NCBI GenBank assembly: GCA_017539565.1
Contig: JAFYCS010000009.1
Coordinates: 1 to 52,137, forward strand
DNA: 52,137 nt
Direction of reading: 5' to 3'
From: Lachnospiraceae bacterium
Lineage (GTDB): Bacteria; Bacillota; Clostridia; Lachnospirales; Lachnospiraceae
Made by a program: the position numbers and the translations under genes. Below the pieces are notes generated by a model. The model worked only from the letters and a program-made list of their open reading frames with translations. It had not been told where the DNA came from and did not search any database. Shown here piece by piece: positions 1-8,686 of this stretch (its first letter is position 1; every line of letters starts with the position of its first letter).

Positions 1-1
1 A

Positions 2-36
2 TGTCATTCTGAGGAGCAGAGCGACGAAGAATCTTT
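2..36 (+). repeat. Short dispersed hairpin repeat, copy 1 (upstream of argD)
   Basis: Starts TGTCATTCTGAGG and ends CGAAGAATCT. The inner arms ATTCT and AGAAT are complementary. It ends about 21 nt before the argD start codon. Six other sites in the window carry the same element (near 16742, 21397, 24639, 30502, 36824 and 41140). Confidence 0.8.
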
Positions 37-57
37 AAGAATTTGGAGGATAATTAC

Positions 58-1245
58 ATGAGTATCATGAGCGATTACATCGAGGAGGCCGAAGCGGTGC
101 TCCTCCATACATATAACCGTTATCAGGTGGTCTTTGACCATGGTGAGGGAGTATATCTTTACGACCTGGAAGGAAAGAAGTATCTGGACTTTGTATCCGG
201 TATAGCAGTGTTTGCGCTGGGATACGGGGTGAAGGAATACAATGATGCCGTAAAGGCACAGGTTGATAAGCTGCTCCACACATCCAATTATTATTATAAC
301 GTGCCTGCCATAGAGGCGGCTAAGGGCATCAAGAAGATATCCGGCATGGACCGTGTATTCTTCACCAACAGCGGTGCCGAGGCTGTGGAAGGTGCCATCA
401 AGACCGCACGTAAGTACGGTTTCTTAAAGGACGGACGTACAGATCACGAGATCATAGCCATGGAACACTCCTTCCACGGACGTACCATGGGCGCCCTGTC
501 CGTAACCGGAAAGAGAGCATATCGTGATGCTTTTGAGCCCATGATAGGCAACATACGTTTTGCGGAATACAATGATATAGACAGTGTTAAGGCATGCCTT
601 AATGATAAGACCATCGCCATTCTTTTGGAGACCGTACAGGGCGAAGGCGGAATACATCCCGCAGACGAAGCATTCCTTAAGGAACTGCGTAAGATCTGTG
701 ATGAGAGGGACATCCTCCTTATCCTTGATGAGATCCAGTGCGGCATGGGACGCAGCGGTGAATACTTTGCATGGCAGCGTTACGGCGTTAAGCCCGATGT
801 GATGACTGTTGCCAAGGCTCTTGGCTGCGGTGTGCCCGTAGGTGCTTTCCTTATGACGGAGAAAGTGGGACAGGCTTCGCTGGTTGCAGGCGACCATGGT
901 ACCACCTACGGCGGCAATCCTCTGGCAGGTGCGGCTATCTGCGCAGTGCTCAAACTGTTTGAGGAAAAGCATGTACTGGAGAACGTGCGCGAAGTGGGCG
1001 CTTATCTTTACGATGTACTCGAAGGCATTAAGGCAGAGCACTCTGATATAATCGATCACCGCGGTGTGGGCCTGATGCAGGGATTAGAATTTGACCATCC
1101 CGTAGCCGATATCATCAACAAGGCTCTTGATAAGGGACTGGTACTCATAAATGCGGGAACCAACATAATCCGTTTCCTTCCTTCTCTTGTTATCAGCAAG
1201 AAAGAAGTTGACGACATGGCCGCTATCCTTAAGGAGTGTATGTGA
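58..1245 (+). CDS. argD: Acetylornithine/class III aminotransferase
   Basis: A cytosolic PLP-dependent class III aminotransferase, most like acetylornithine aminotransferase of arginine synthesis. It shows the full-length fold of about 395 residues: NSGAEAVEGAIKTAR (cofactor phosphate region), HSFHGRTMG, LDEIQCGMGRSG, and the Schiff-base lysine in TVAKALGCGVPVGAF. The ATG at 58 is chosen because GGAGGA at 45-50 lies 7 nt upstream; the in-frame TTG at 43 overlaps that site. The stop overlaps the GTG start of the next gene (GTGA). No other arginine gene is visible, so a related activity such as succinylornithine or 4-aminobutyrate transamination cannot be excluded. The family call is firm, the exact substrate less so. 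Confidence 0.85.
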   Translation: MSIMSDYIEEAEAVLLHTYNRYQVVFDHGEGVYLYDLEGKKYLDFVSGIAVFALGYGVKEYNDAVKAQVDKLLHTSNYYYNVPAIEAAKGIKKISGMDRVFFTNSGAEAVEGAIKTARKYGFLKDGRTDHEIIAMEHSFHGRTMGALSVTGKRAYRDAFEPMIGNIRFAEYNDIDSVKACLNDKTIAILLETVQGEGGIHPADEAFLKELRKICDERDILLILDEIQCGMGRSGEYFAWQRYGVKPDVMTVAKALGCGVPVGAFLMTEKVGQASLVAGDHGTTYGGNPLAGAAICAVLKLFEEKHVLENVREVGAYLYDVLEGIKAEHSDIIDHRGVGLMQGLEFDHPVADIINKALDKGLVLINAGTNIIRFLPSLVISKKEVDDMAAILKECM

Positions 1246-2654
1246 AAAACTTAAGGGGCAGGACATGGCTTTATATCTTTCTGGTATCGGCCCTCTGCGT
1301 GGGGGCCTGGTATTTTTTGCGTCCGGAAGATGCGGGTATCCCGGGGATAGTGGCACCGGCAGCTAAGGCACCTACGCTGATCCTCTGGTATACCGATGAA
1401 GGGCTTACCGATTATCTTAACAGTGCCTGCGTGGCATATCAGGACGCAGAGGGCGTGAGAGTCGAGCCTGTTCTCAAGACCGGTCTGGAATACATCGAAG
1501 AGATATATGATGCATCGGTCGGGGAAGGGGAGATGCCGGATCTGTATATCGCCGGTACGGACTGCCTGGAAAAGGCAACCCTTGCGGGGCTTGCGCTTCC
1601 CGTCAACGATCCCGAAAACATAATGAACAGCTTTAATTATCCGCAGATAGCAATGGATGCGGTTACCTACAAGGGGAAGCAGGTTGCTTATCCCTTTTAT
1701 TACGATACGGCATTTCTGCTTTATAATTCCACCTATCTTTCACAGATGGCGGATGCAGAGCTCAGGAGCGAGCCTGTGGAAGGCGGAGAGGATGAAGAGG
1801 GTGAAGGCCGTACTTACGTTGCCGATGCGGGGATACCGGAAGGGTATACCGAGGAAAGCTGGAAAGAAGCTGTATCGGTACGTACGCAGGAACTGATCCC
1901 CAAGTCCATAGAGGACATCACCAGACTGGCTATGGAGCACGGTGCACCTGAAGGCATGGAGAATTTCTTCCTCTGGGATGTATCGGATATCTATTATAAT
2001 TATTTCTTTACGGGTGCATACATGAATGTCGGAGGTGTCTGCGGTGATGATGCGGACATGATGGACATCTGCAATGATGATACCATCCGCTGTATGACCA
2101 CATACCAGAACCTGCACCAGTTCTTCTCCATCGAATCAAAGGAGAGCAGCTACGAGAAAGTACTGCAGGATTTCCTTGACGGCAAGAGCCTGTTCACCAT
2201 AGTTACCACCGATGCGCTCTCTACCGTTGAGAGGGCATATGCGGACGGCGAGTTCAAATACGGTTACGGTGTTGCGGCGCTTCCCGGTGTAGATGCGGAC
2301 CATATCGCCAAAGGACTTTCTACTACCAGCTGTGTAGTTGTAAACGGTTTTTCGGAATATCCCGATGAGGCAAATCTGTTTGCCGAATATGTCATGTATG
2401 AATCTGCGGATACGCTTTACGACCGTACGGGCAAGATGCCCTGCATGGGCGGAGTTCAGGAAGAGAGTGCCGGTGCGAAGGATGTTGTGCGCGAGCTCTA
2501 TATGAACAGTGTATGCCTGCCCAAGCTCATGACACTCAGTAATTTCTGGGTGGAGCTGGAGCTCGTGTATACCCGCGTATGGGACGGCGCTGATCCCCAG
2601 GAGACCCTGAAGGCTTTTGCGGAACAGATGCAGGAGCAGATGAAGAAATTCTGA
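1242..2654 (+). CDS. Extracellular solute-binding protein, membrane-anchored
   Basis: Resembles type 1 extracellular solute-binding proteins that deliver sugars or oligosaccharides to ABC importers. There is a single N-terminal hydrophobic segment (WLYIFLVSALCVGAWYF, about residues 8-25). The Cys there lacks a good lipobox, so a signal anchor is more likely than a lipoprotein. The mature part begins with APTLILWYTDEGL, typical of the family's first strand; an acidic low-complexity insert (EPVEGGEDEEGEGR) lies near residue 180. GTG 1242 is chosen over GTG 1236 because AAGGAG at 1231-1236 is 5 nt upstream. It overlaps argD by 4 nt, so it is translationally coupled to it, an odd partnership. No permease or ATPase gene follows, so the transporter must be elsewhere. 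Confidence 0.7.
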   Translation: MKNLRGRTWLYIFLVSALCVGAWYFLRPEDAGIPGIVAPAAKAPTLILWYTDEGLTDYLNSACVAYQDAEGVRVEPVLKTGLEYIEEIYDASVGEGEMPDLYIAGTDCLEKATLAGLALPVNDPENIMNSFNYPQIAMDAVTYKGKQVAYPFYYDTAFLLYNSTYLSQMADAELRSEPVEGGEDEEGEGRTYVADAGIPEGYTEESWKEAVSVRTQELIPKSIEDITRLAMEHGAPEGMENFFLWDVSDIYYNYFFTGAYMNVGGVCGDDADMMDICNDDTIRCMTTYQNLHQFFSIESKESSYEKVLQDFLDGKSLFTIVTTDALSTVERAYADGEFKYGYGVAALPGVDADHIAKGLSTTSCVVVNGFSEYPDEANLFAEYVMYESADTLYDRTGKMPCMGGVQEESAGAKDVVRELYMNSVCLPKLMTLSNFWVELELVYTRVWDGADPQETLKAFAEQMQEQMKKF

Positions 2655-2663
2655 TATTTCCCC

Positions 2664-2692
2664 TTGAATGTTTCAGATTTATAGCATAGAAT
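2664..2692 (+). promoter_or_regulatory. Sigma-A type promoter for comEA
   Basis: TTGAAT at 2664-2669, a 17-nt spacer, TAGAAT at 2687-2692. Transcription would start near 2699, leaving a leader of about 57 nt that contains the hairpin at 2720-2747. Confidence 0.65.
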
Positions 2693-2719
2693 GATATTTG
2701 TGAGTGATCTCTGAGAAGG

Positions 2720-2747
2720 CCTTTTACCGTAATATTTACGTAAAAGG
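2720..2747 (+). promoter_or_regulatory. Leader hairpin masking the comEA ribosome site
   Basis: The arms CCTTTTA-(C)-CGTAA and TTACG-TAAAAGG form a 12-bp stem with one bulged C and a 3-nt loop (tat). The ribosome-binding sequence AAAAGGAG (2742-2749) lies mostly in the 3' arm, 6 nt before the ATG at 2756. No U tract follows, so it is not a terminator. The structure would hide the ribosome site unless opened. Confidence 0.6.
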
Positions 2748-2755
2748 AGCAGGTC

Positions 2756-3340
2756 ATGAAGAAAAATATCATATTAATTCTGTTACTGATGTTCATGGGC
2801 GTTTGCCCTGCCGGGTGCGGTTCCGCACAGGATTATATCAGCGAACAGCTTGAGCGGGCCGTGGAAGATGAGGGACAGAACGTATCTTTGGATGCGGCCG
2901 GGGGCGAATCTGCCGTGAATACGGCATACGTGCATATCAGCGGTGCTGTGGCCAGACCGGGGGTTTATTCACTGCCGGAGGGCAGCAGGCTTTTTGATGC
3001 AGTGGAGCTTGCCGGAGGGTTTGCAGCGGATGCAGATGAAGATTACCTGAACCTGGCGGCTGTCATAGAAGACGGAAGCAGGTATCATGTGCCCACGATA
3101 CAGGAAACGGAAGAGGGCAGTCTGCCCCAACAGCAGGGCACAGATAAACGCGTGGATATCAACCATGCGGGACTGGAAGAGCTGATGAGCCTTACAGGCA
3201 TTGGCGAAGGAAAGGCCAGGGCGATAATAGCCTACAGGGAGGAGCACGGCTCCTTTACATCAGCGGAGGATATCAAGAAGGTATCCGGCATAGGTGAAGG
3301 CACCTATAACAGGTTCAAAGATGATATAACAGCGCGCTAG
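2756..3340 (+). CDS. comEA: ComEA-type competence protein (SLBB plus helix-hairpin-helix), lipoprotein
   Basis: ComEA is the surface double-stranded-DNA receptor of transformation. This 194-residue protein has a lipoprotein signal (hydrophobic stretch ending PAGC, Cys about residue 21), where the classical protein is anchored by a transmembrane helix. It then has an SLBB domain (about 60-120, with HISGAVARPGVYSLPEGSR) and a C-terminal double helix-hairpin-helix DNA-binding domain (about 135-192: VDINHAGLEELMSLTGIGEG and IKKVSGIGEGTYNRF). It is separated from comEC by three genes. A hairpin sequesters its ribosome site, so translation may be conditional. The family call is strong; an active uptake system is inferred. 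Confidence 0.85.
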   Translation: MKKNIILILLLMFMGVCPAGCGSAQDYISEQLERAVEDEGQNVSLDAAGGESAVNTAYVHISGAVARPGVYSLPEGSRLFDAVELAGGFAADADEDYLNLAAVIEDGSRYHVPTIQETEEGSLPQQQGTDKRVDINHAGLEELMSLTGIGEGKARAIIAYREEHGSFTSAEDIKKVSGIGEGTYNRFKDDITAR

Positions 3341-3361
3341 CGCAGGAGGATTGAAGATAAA

Positions 3362-4054
3362 ATGGCAGAACGCATCCTTATAGTTGATGATGAAAAAGCT
3401 ATAGTTAAGGGACTTAAATACAGCATAGAGCAGGACGGCATGGAGACCGATGCAGCATATGACGGGGAAGAGGCACTTGAACTGGTACGTACCAATCATT
3501 ATGATCTGATACTGTTAGACATGATGCTTCCCAAGATAGACGGAATGGAAGTCTGCAGGCAGATAAGGGAATTTTCCGATGTGCCCATTATCTTCCTTAC
3601 CGCAAAGGGCACCGATATGGATAAGATCATGGGCTTTGAAAACGGAGCGGATGATTATATCGTAAAGCCTTTTAACATACTTGAAGTTAAGGCGAGGATC
3701 AAGGTGTTCGTACGCCGCGCACGCAAGAAGAGCGCGGAATCCGTCAGCAGCTCAAAAGTTATCGTGAACGGTGAGTTCAGATTTGATATAGAGAACAGAA
3801 GGCTTTTCGTTAACAACAGGGAGATCAATCTGACCACTAAAGAGTTTGATATATTGGAGCTTCTGGTTACCCATCCCGGCAAGGTGTACAGCAGGGATAA
3901 TCTGAAGGAGCTGGTATGGGGCAGCGAGTACAACGGCGATGCCCGTACGGTTGACGTGCATGTCAGAAGACTGCGCGAGAAGATCGAGGAAACTCCGGGA
4001 GCACCTAAATATGTCCAGACCAAGTGGGGATCCGGCTATTTCTATAAAGGATGA
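3362..4054 (+). CDS. OmpR/PhoB-family response regulator
   Basis: A DNA-binding response regulator, phosphorylated by the kinase encoded next. The receiver domain spans about residues 4-118, with acidic DD (9-10), phospho-acceptor Asp53 in LLDMMLPK, and the conserved Lys in FLTAKG. The C-terminal winged helix (about 128-228) has the typical LTTKEFDILELL and DVHVRRLREKIE segments. AGGAGG lies about 12 nt upstream of the ATG. The stop overlaps the kinase start (ATGA). Its place between comEA and comEC could suggest control of competence or envelope genes, but two-component genes of this type often control cell-wall functions, so the target is unknown. Confidence 0.92.
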   Translation: MAERILIVDDEKAIVKGLKYSIEQDGMETDAAYDGEEALELVRTNHYDLILLDMMLPKIDGMEVCRQIREFSDVPIIFLTAKGTDMDKIMGFENGADDYIVKPFNILEVKARIKVFVRRARKKSAESVSSSKVIVNGEFRFDIENRRLFVNNREINLTTKEFDILELLVTHPGKVYSRDNLKELVWGSEYNGDARTVDVHVRRLREKIEETPGAPKYVQTKWGSGYFYKG

Positions 4055-5487
4055 AAAGGTCAGAATATCTTAAGAGTTTCAGACTCCGAATCTTTCTGGT
4101 CATAGTTATAGCGGTATTGTTTTCTGCTACTGTCATGCGCGGGGCGGCGGGAGCCAACGTTAAGGAGCGTATGATAGAGCAGAGGATAATGGAGATGACG
4201 GAGCAGATCCGCATCACCGCCAGCCGCATGAAGAACTATGATTATTTTCATAATACTTCCTCAGAAGCTATAAATGCGCAGCTCTCACTGCTCTCGACGG
4301 TATACGAGGGTCGTATCCTCGTTATCGATCAGGGCTTCCGCGTGATAACCGATACCTATGATATCAGCCTTGGCAAGTACATGATAGGTGAAGAGGTTAT
4401 CCGCTGCTATTCGGGTGAGAGCGTGACGAACTACGATCAGGGCAGCCGTTATATCGAAGTGGCCGTGCCTGTTACGGAAAAGGATGTTGAGACCGGCGAG
4501 ACTGTTGTTGCCGGAGTCATACTGGCAAGTGCCACCACCGATGCCATATTCAGGACAACGGATGATATTTCCCGCCGTGGCTGGATACTTGAGATAATGC
4601 TGGTGGTCGTGATGATAGGCTTGGCAATGGGCGTGGCTGTCCTTATGGCCAGACCCTTCGAGCGCGTTACGAAGGCAATGGGCAGCGTGGTCAGCTTTGA
4701 AGAAGACCTGCCTGTCGTATCGGACTATAAAGAAACACAGGAGATCGTGGATGCTTTCCATAAGTTAAGGCAGCGTCTTAAGACCCTGGATGAGTCCAGA
4801 CAGGAATTCGTGAGCAATGTCTCCCATGAGCTGAAAACGCCCATCGCATCCATAAAGGTACTGGCGGATTCCCTTAATATGCAGGAGGATGCGCCCCTTG
4901 AGATGTATAAGGATTTCATGCAGGATATCAGTGCGGAAGTAGACCGTGAGAATGAGATAATCACCGATCTGCTGGAACTGGTGCGTATGGATAAAGGTGC
5001 CTCCGGCATGCATGTGGAGAACGTAAAGGTCAATGATCTGCTGGCCCAGATCACAAAGCGCCTGGGACCTCTGGCCAGAAAGAGCGAGGTCGATCTGATA
5101 CTGGAAAGCCGCAGGGAAGTGAATGCGGATATGGATGAGGTGAAGATGACCCAGGCCATAACCAATATCATCGAGAACGGTATCAAGTATAACAAGCATC
5201 CCGGCTGGGTAAGGATAACCCTGGATGCGGATCACCAGTTTATGAAGCTTACCATCAGCGATTCGGGCACCGGTATACCGGAGGCGGAATTAAGCCATAT
5301 ATTCGAGCGCTTTTACAGGGGCGATAAATCCCATTCAAAAGAGATAAGCGGTACCGGACTGGGACTGGCTATCACCAGAAAGACCATACTGCTGCACAGG
5401 GGATCCATAGATGTTTCCAGTACCCTGGGCGAAGGTACCACCTTTACCGTCAAACTTCCTTTGAGTTATATAAAGGAGGCGGGCTAA
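4051..5487 (+). CDS. Sensor histidine kinase (HAMP, HisKA, HATPase)
   Basis: The membrane kinase partner of the preceding regulator, 478 residues. Order: TM1 (about 11-31), an extracytoplasmic sensor region of about 145 residues, TM2 (about 177-198), HAMP linker, HisKA with His259 in FVSNVSHELKTPIASIK, and HATPase with N-box NIIENGIKYN, DSGTGIPE and GTGLGLAI. All catalytic motifs are intact. The start overlaps the upstream stop by 4 nt, with AAAGG directly before the ATG, so it is coupled to the regulator. The layout resembles WalK/PhoR-type kinases; the signal is unknown. Confidence 0.92.
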   Translation: MKRSEYLKSFRLRIFLVIVIAVLFSATVMRGAAGANVKERMIEQRIMEMTEQIRITASRMKNYDYFHNTSSEAINAQLSLLSTVYEGRILVIDQGFRVITDTYDISLGKYMIGEEVIRCYSGESVTNYDQGSRYIEVAVPVTEKDVETGETVVAGVILASATTDAIFRTTDDISRRGWILEIMLVVVMIGLAMGVAVLMARPFERVTKAMGSVVSFEEDLPVVSDYKETQEIVDAFHKLRQRLKTLDESRQEFVSNVSHELKTPIASIKVLADSLNMQEDAPLEMYKDFMQDISAEVDRENEIITDLLELVRMDKGASGMHVENVKVNDLLAQITKRLGPLARKSEVDLILESRREVNADMDEVKMTQAITNIIENGIKYNKHPGWVRITLDADHQFMKLTISDSGTGIPEAELSHIFERFYRGDKSHSKEISGTGLGLAITRKTILLHRGSIDVSSTLGEGTTFTVKLPLSYIKEAG

Positions 5488-5490
5488 GAC

Positions 5491-6411
5491 ATGAGAAGAT
5501 GCAGGATCTGTATTTTAATACTTATGATGCTGTGTGTGCTGGCAGGCTGCAGCGGCAGCGGGAAAGACAAGCCCATCAAGGAAGGGAGCTTCCGTATATA
5601 CTGCCTTAACCGCAATGAAACGGCTCTGGAATATGAGGATTATGCCGTAACGGGTACCGACAGGGAAAGCCTTATCCAGGAACTGATCACAGCGATGCGC
5701 AGCAACATGAAGGACAGCGATCACAAGGCTGCGCTTAAATTTGATTTTAATGTAATGGGCTGTGTCCTGGAAGGAGACCAGCTGGTGGTCAATGTCAGTG
5801 ATGAGTATTCACAGATGAGCCCTTCAAGGGAGATCTTAGTCAGGGCGGCACTGGTGCGCACCCTTACGCAGATCAACGGGGTCAATACCGTGAGTATCAC
5901 CGTTGACGACCTGCCTCTGATGGACAGGAGCGGAAGCTTTGTGGGAGCCATGACTGCGGAAAGCTTCGTCGATAACGAAGGTGCGGAGATAAATGCTTAT
6001 GACAAGGCTACTCTTCATCTGTACTTTGCAAACGAAAACGGTGATAAGCTGGTAGACTGCACCCGCAGCGTAATGTATAACACCAATCTCCCCATGGAGA
6101 GACTGGTGCTCGAAGAACTGATACAGGGGCCTGAAGCAGGGGAGGGTTATCCTGCCCTTAATCCGGCTACAAAGGTAATATCCGTAACGGTAACGGACGG
6201 AGTATGTTTTGTGAATCTGGACAGCACGTTTCTTGAAGGCGCCGGCAATGTTTCGGCGCAGGTCAGCATATATTCCATAGTCAATTCCCTTGCCGAACTC
6301 AGTACCGTACATAAGGTGCAGTTCCTGGTAAACGGTGAGGGCAATGTGATGTTCAGGGAGGTAATGGATCTGGAGCAGGAATTCTCCAGAAACCTTGATA
6401 TAATGGAGTGA
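5491..6411 (+). CDS. GerMN-domain lipoprotein
   Basis: A surface lipoprotein with signal MRRCRICILILMMLCVLAGC; the lipobox LAGC places lipidated Cys near residue 20. Two GerMN-like repeats follow (about 65-165 and 190-290). Typical features are QVVVNVSDEYS-like and CFVNLDSTFLEGAG strands and the IVNSLAELSTVHKVQFLVNGE helix-strand. GerMN proteins occur in spore germination and, beside two-component systems, as extracytoplasmic regulators (the LpqB arrangement). It starts 3 nt after the kinase stop, with AAAGGAGG inside the kinase gene, so it is probably an accessory sensor or envelope factor of that system. It is not by itself evidence of sporulation. Confidence 0.8.
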   Translation: MRRCRICILILMMLCVLAGCSGSGKDKPIKEGSFRIYCLNRNETALEYEDYAVTGTDRESLIQELITAMRSNMKDSDHKAALKFDFNVMGCVLEGDQLVVNVSDEYSQMSPSREILVRAALVRTLTQINGVNTVSITVDDLPLMDRSGSFVGAMTAESFVDNEGAEINAYDKATLHLYFANENGDKLVDCTRSVMYNTNLPMERLVLEELIQGPEAGEGYPALNPATKVISVTVTDGVCFVNLDSTFLEGAGNVSAQVSIYSIVNSLAELSTVHKVQFLVNGEGNVMFREVMDLEQEFSRNLDIME

Positions 6412-6426
6412 TAGAAGGAGCAGGGC

Positions 6427-8649
6427 ATGAAAAGACCTCTTCTCTGTGCCTGTCTTCTGTTCCTGTTATCCGCGGCGATGATAATCTATATATCGGGACC
6501 GCCGGATGAGTGCTACCGTGAAGGAAATGTCACGGTAAAGGGCACGGTAGAGAAAAAGGAACTGAAGAAGGATCTTAAGGTGTTCTACCTTAAGGATGTC
6601 GGCATCGCCGGCGAAGATACACAGACTGAAAACAAAGAATGCGGACTCATCTGCTATACCGATGGCTTTATGCCGCCTGTCGGCGCCAAAGTCACGGTGC
6701 GCGGCAGCATACGTTTATATTCCCCTGCGACCAATCCCGGGGAGTTTGATATGCGCAGGTATTATCTCTGCCTGGGATACGGCGGAAGGCTTGATGTAGA
6801 CAGCTGGGAGCTTGCGGGTATTCGGTACAGCGCGTGGAAAGAGGGGCTGTGGGAACTGCGCTGCAGCCTGGGAGAACTGTACGATAAGATGCTTGGTGAG
6901 GACGACAGCGCTGTTATGAAAGCAATGGTGCTGGGGGATAAGGGAGACCTGTCTGCGGAATTAAAGGATCTTTACCGGGCAAACGGCATATCCCATATAC
7001 TGGCTATCAGCGGGCTTCATATATCCATACTGGGAATGGGGCTTTATAAGCTGCTGAGGAAATCGGGAGTTCGGGTGCTTCCGGCAGCAGCTGCCGCGGT
7101 ATTTATCATGGTGAACTATGCGGTGCTGACCGGGGCGGGGACGTCGACGGTGAGGGCTGTCATGATGTTTTCCCTGATGGCGGTGGCGGATGTGGAACGC
7201 AGGTCTTATGACCTGCCCACTGCACTGGGGCTGTCCGCGGCAACTGCCGTGATGGGCAATCCGTATATACTGCTGACATCCTCCTTCTGGCTGTCCTATT
7301 CGGCAGTGGCGGGAGTGGCGGTATTCGGCCCGGCCCTCTGGGGAGAGCTGCGTGCGGATGATAAGCGTATCAGGAAGCTGCTGCAGGGCTTCGGGGCATC
7401 GGTGGCGGTAAGCATCTTTACGATGCCGCTAATCCTGGACTTTTATTATGAGATACCTGTATATTCGGTGCTGCTTAATCTTATCGTCATACCCCTTATG
7501 AGCATCCTGATGGTCGCCGGGCTCATCATGCTGCCCGTCGGGATGATATGGCTGCCGGCGGGAGTGGCGGCAGGGCTGCCGGTACATCTTATACTCAGGC
7601 TGTATTCGTTCCTGTGCGAGTCTGTCTCAAAGCTTCCCGGTCACACATATATAGCCGGGGCACCGCCGTTATGGAAGATGATACTTGTATATGCGGTATT
7701 CTTCATACTGATATTTGCGGATAAGCGTCTCATAAAGCGGCTGTTTAAGCTTAAAAGGGATGTGGAAGATCTTAAGCTGTGCATCGTCAAGCTGTGCGTG
7801 TGCTTTTTTGCGGTTGCCCTGCTGCTGGTAAACTTCCGGGGAGAGTTTAAACTGACCATGCTGGATGTGGGACAGGGTGACGGCTTCTGTATAGAGACTA
7901 AGAAGCTGAATATCATGATAGACGGCGGCAGCACCTCAAAGGACAAGCTGATGCAGTATCAGCTAAAGCCTTTCCTTAAATATGAGGGGATAGGAAGGGT
8001 AGACCTGTGGTTTGTTACGCATCCGGATACGGATCATTTATCGGGCCTCATGGATATGCTTAAGGATGAGGATTGTGAGATAAAGATAGGGGCCATAGTC
8101 CTGCCGGATGCTAAAGGCGCGGAAGAGGATTTTCATGAGCTTATAAGCCTTGCCCGGGGTAAGGATATCGACGTGTTTTACAACAGCGCAGGCAAAAAGC
8201 TTGAATTTGATGATCTGGGCGTTTTATGCCTTCATCCCGCGGCAGGATATGACTGCGAAGATGTCAATGAGTATTCCCAGATACTGGAGATAGTAAGCCC
8301 GGCCGGGTTTTCCGGCATATTTACCGGTGATGCCACTGTCGAGAGCGAGGCTGCGCTGCTTAACAGCCCTGTGCTTTCAATGCTTTCAAAGCCCTCCGGA
8401 GGCTATGACATCTTAAAACTCGGCCATCACGGCTCACATACATCCAGTTCGCAGGAGTTTCTTGACCTTATATCCCCCCGGATCGTCCTGGTGTCCTGCG
8501 GCGCGGACAATCCCTACGGCCATCCCCATAAGGAGGTCATGGAGCGCACAGCGGGTATGGGCTGCGCTGTGTATCGCACGGATCATGATGGCTGTATTAC
8601 GATAAGGGCTGCAGGAGGCAGATATGAGGTGAGCAGCTTTTGCCGCTGA
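6427..8649 (+). CDS. comEC: ComEC/Rec2 competence channel
   Basis: The polytopic membrane channel that brings single-stranded DNA into the cytoplasm, 740 residues. Order: N-terminal DUF4131 region (about 30-150), Competence domain with NGISHILAISGLHISILG near 190 and many membrane segments to about 460, then a metallo-beta-lactamase-like domain (about 475-740) with LDVGQGDGF, THPDTDHLSG, IFTGDA and LGHHGSHTSS, all nuclease-type metal ligands present. GAAGGAGC precedes the ATG. The last 30 codons (from ATGGGCTGC at 8557) have a diverged second version at 10955-11059, beyond the repeat arrays. The present 3' end may therefore have been exchanged when that element arrived. Confidence 0.93.
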   Translation: MKRPLLCACLLFLLSAAMIIYISGPPDECYREGNVTVKGTVEKKELKKDLKVFYLKDVGIAGEDTQTENKECGLICYTDGFMPPVGAKVTVRGSIRLYSPATNPGEFDMRRYYLCLGYGGRLDVDSWELAGIRYSAWKEGLWELRCSLGELYDKMLGEDDSAVMKAMVLGDKGDLSAELKDLYRANGISHILAISGLHISILGMGLYKLLRKSGVRVLPAAAAAVFIMVNYAVLTGAGTSTVRAVMMFSLMAVADVERRSYDLPTALGLSAATAVMGNPYILLTSSFWLSYSAVAGVAVFGPALWGELRADDKRIRKLLQGFGASVAVSIFTMPLILDFYYEIPVYSVLLNLIVIPLMSILMVAGLIMLPVGMIWLPAGVAAGLPVHLILRLYSFLCESVSKLPGHTYIAGAPPLWKMILVYAVFFILIFADKRLIKRLFKLKRDVEDLKLCIVKLCVCFFAVALLLVNFRGEFKLTMLDVGQGDGFCIETKKLNIMIDGGSTSKDKLMQYQLKPFLKYEGIGRVDLWFVTHPDTDHLSGLMDMLKDEDCEIKIGAIVLPDAKGAEEDFHELISLARGKDIDVFYNSAGKKLEFDDLGVLCLHPAAGYDCEDVNEYSQILEIVSPAGFSGIFTGDATVESEAALLNSPVLSMLSKPSGGYDILKLGHHGSHTSSSQEFLDLISPRIVLVSCGADNPYGHPHKEVMERTAGMGCAVYRTDHDGCITIRAAGGRYEVSSFCR

Positions 8650-8686
8650 CCGCGGAGGCGGGGGTGGCAGCTTAATTGAGGAAATT

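Noticed and set aside
424-1059. 211-residue antisense frame inside argD
   Set aside because: A shadow of the strongly supported aminotransferase gene; no start signal.
2700-2755. Rho-independent terminator before comEA
   Set aside because: The strong hairpin lacks a following U tract and overlaps the ribosome site; a regulatory leader fits better.
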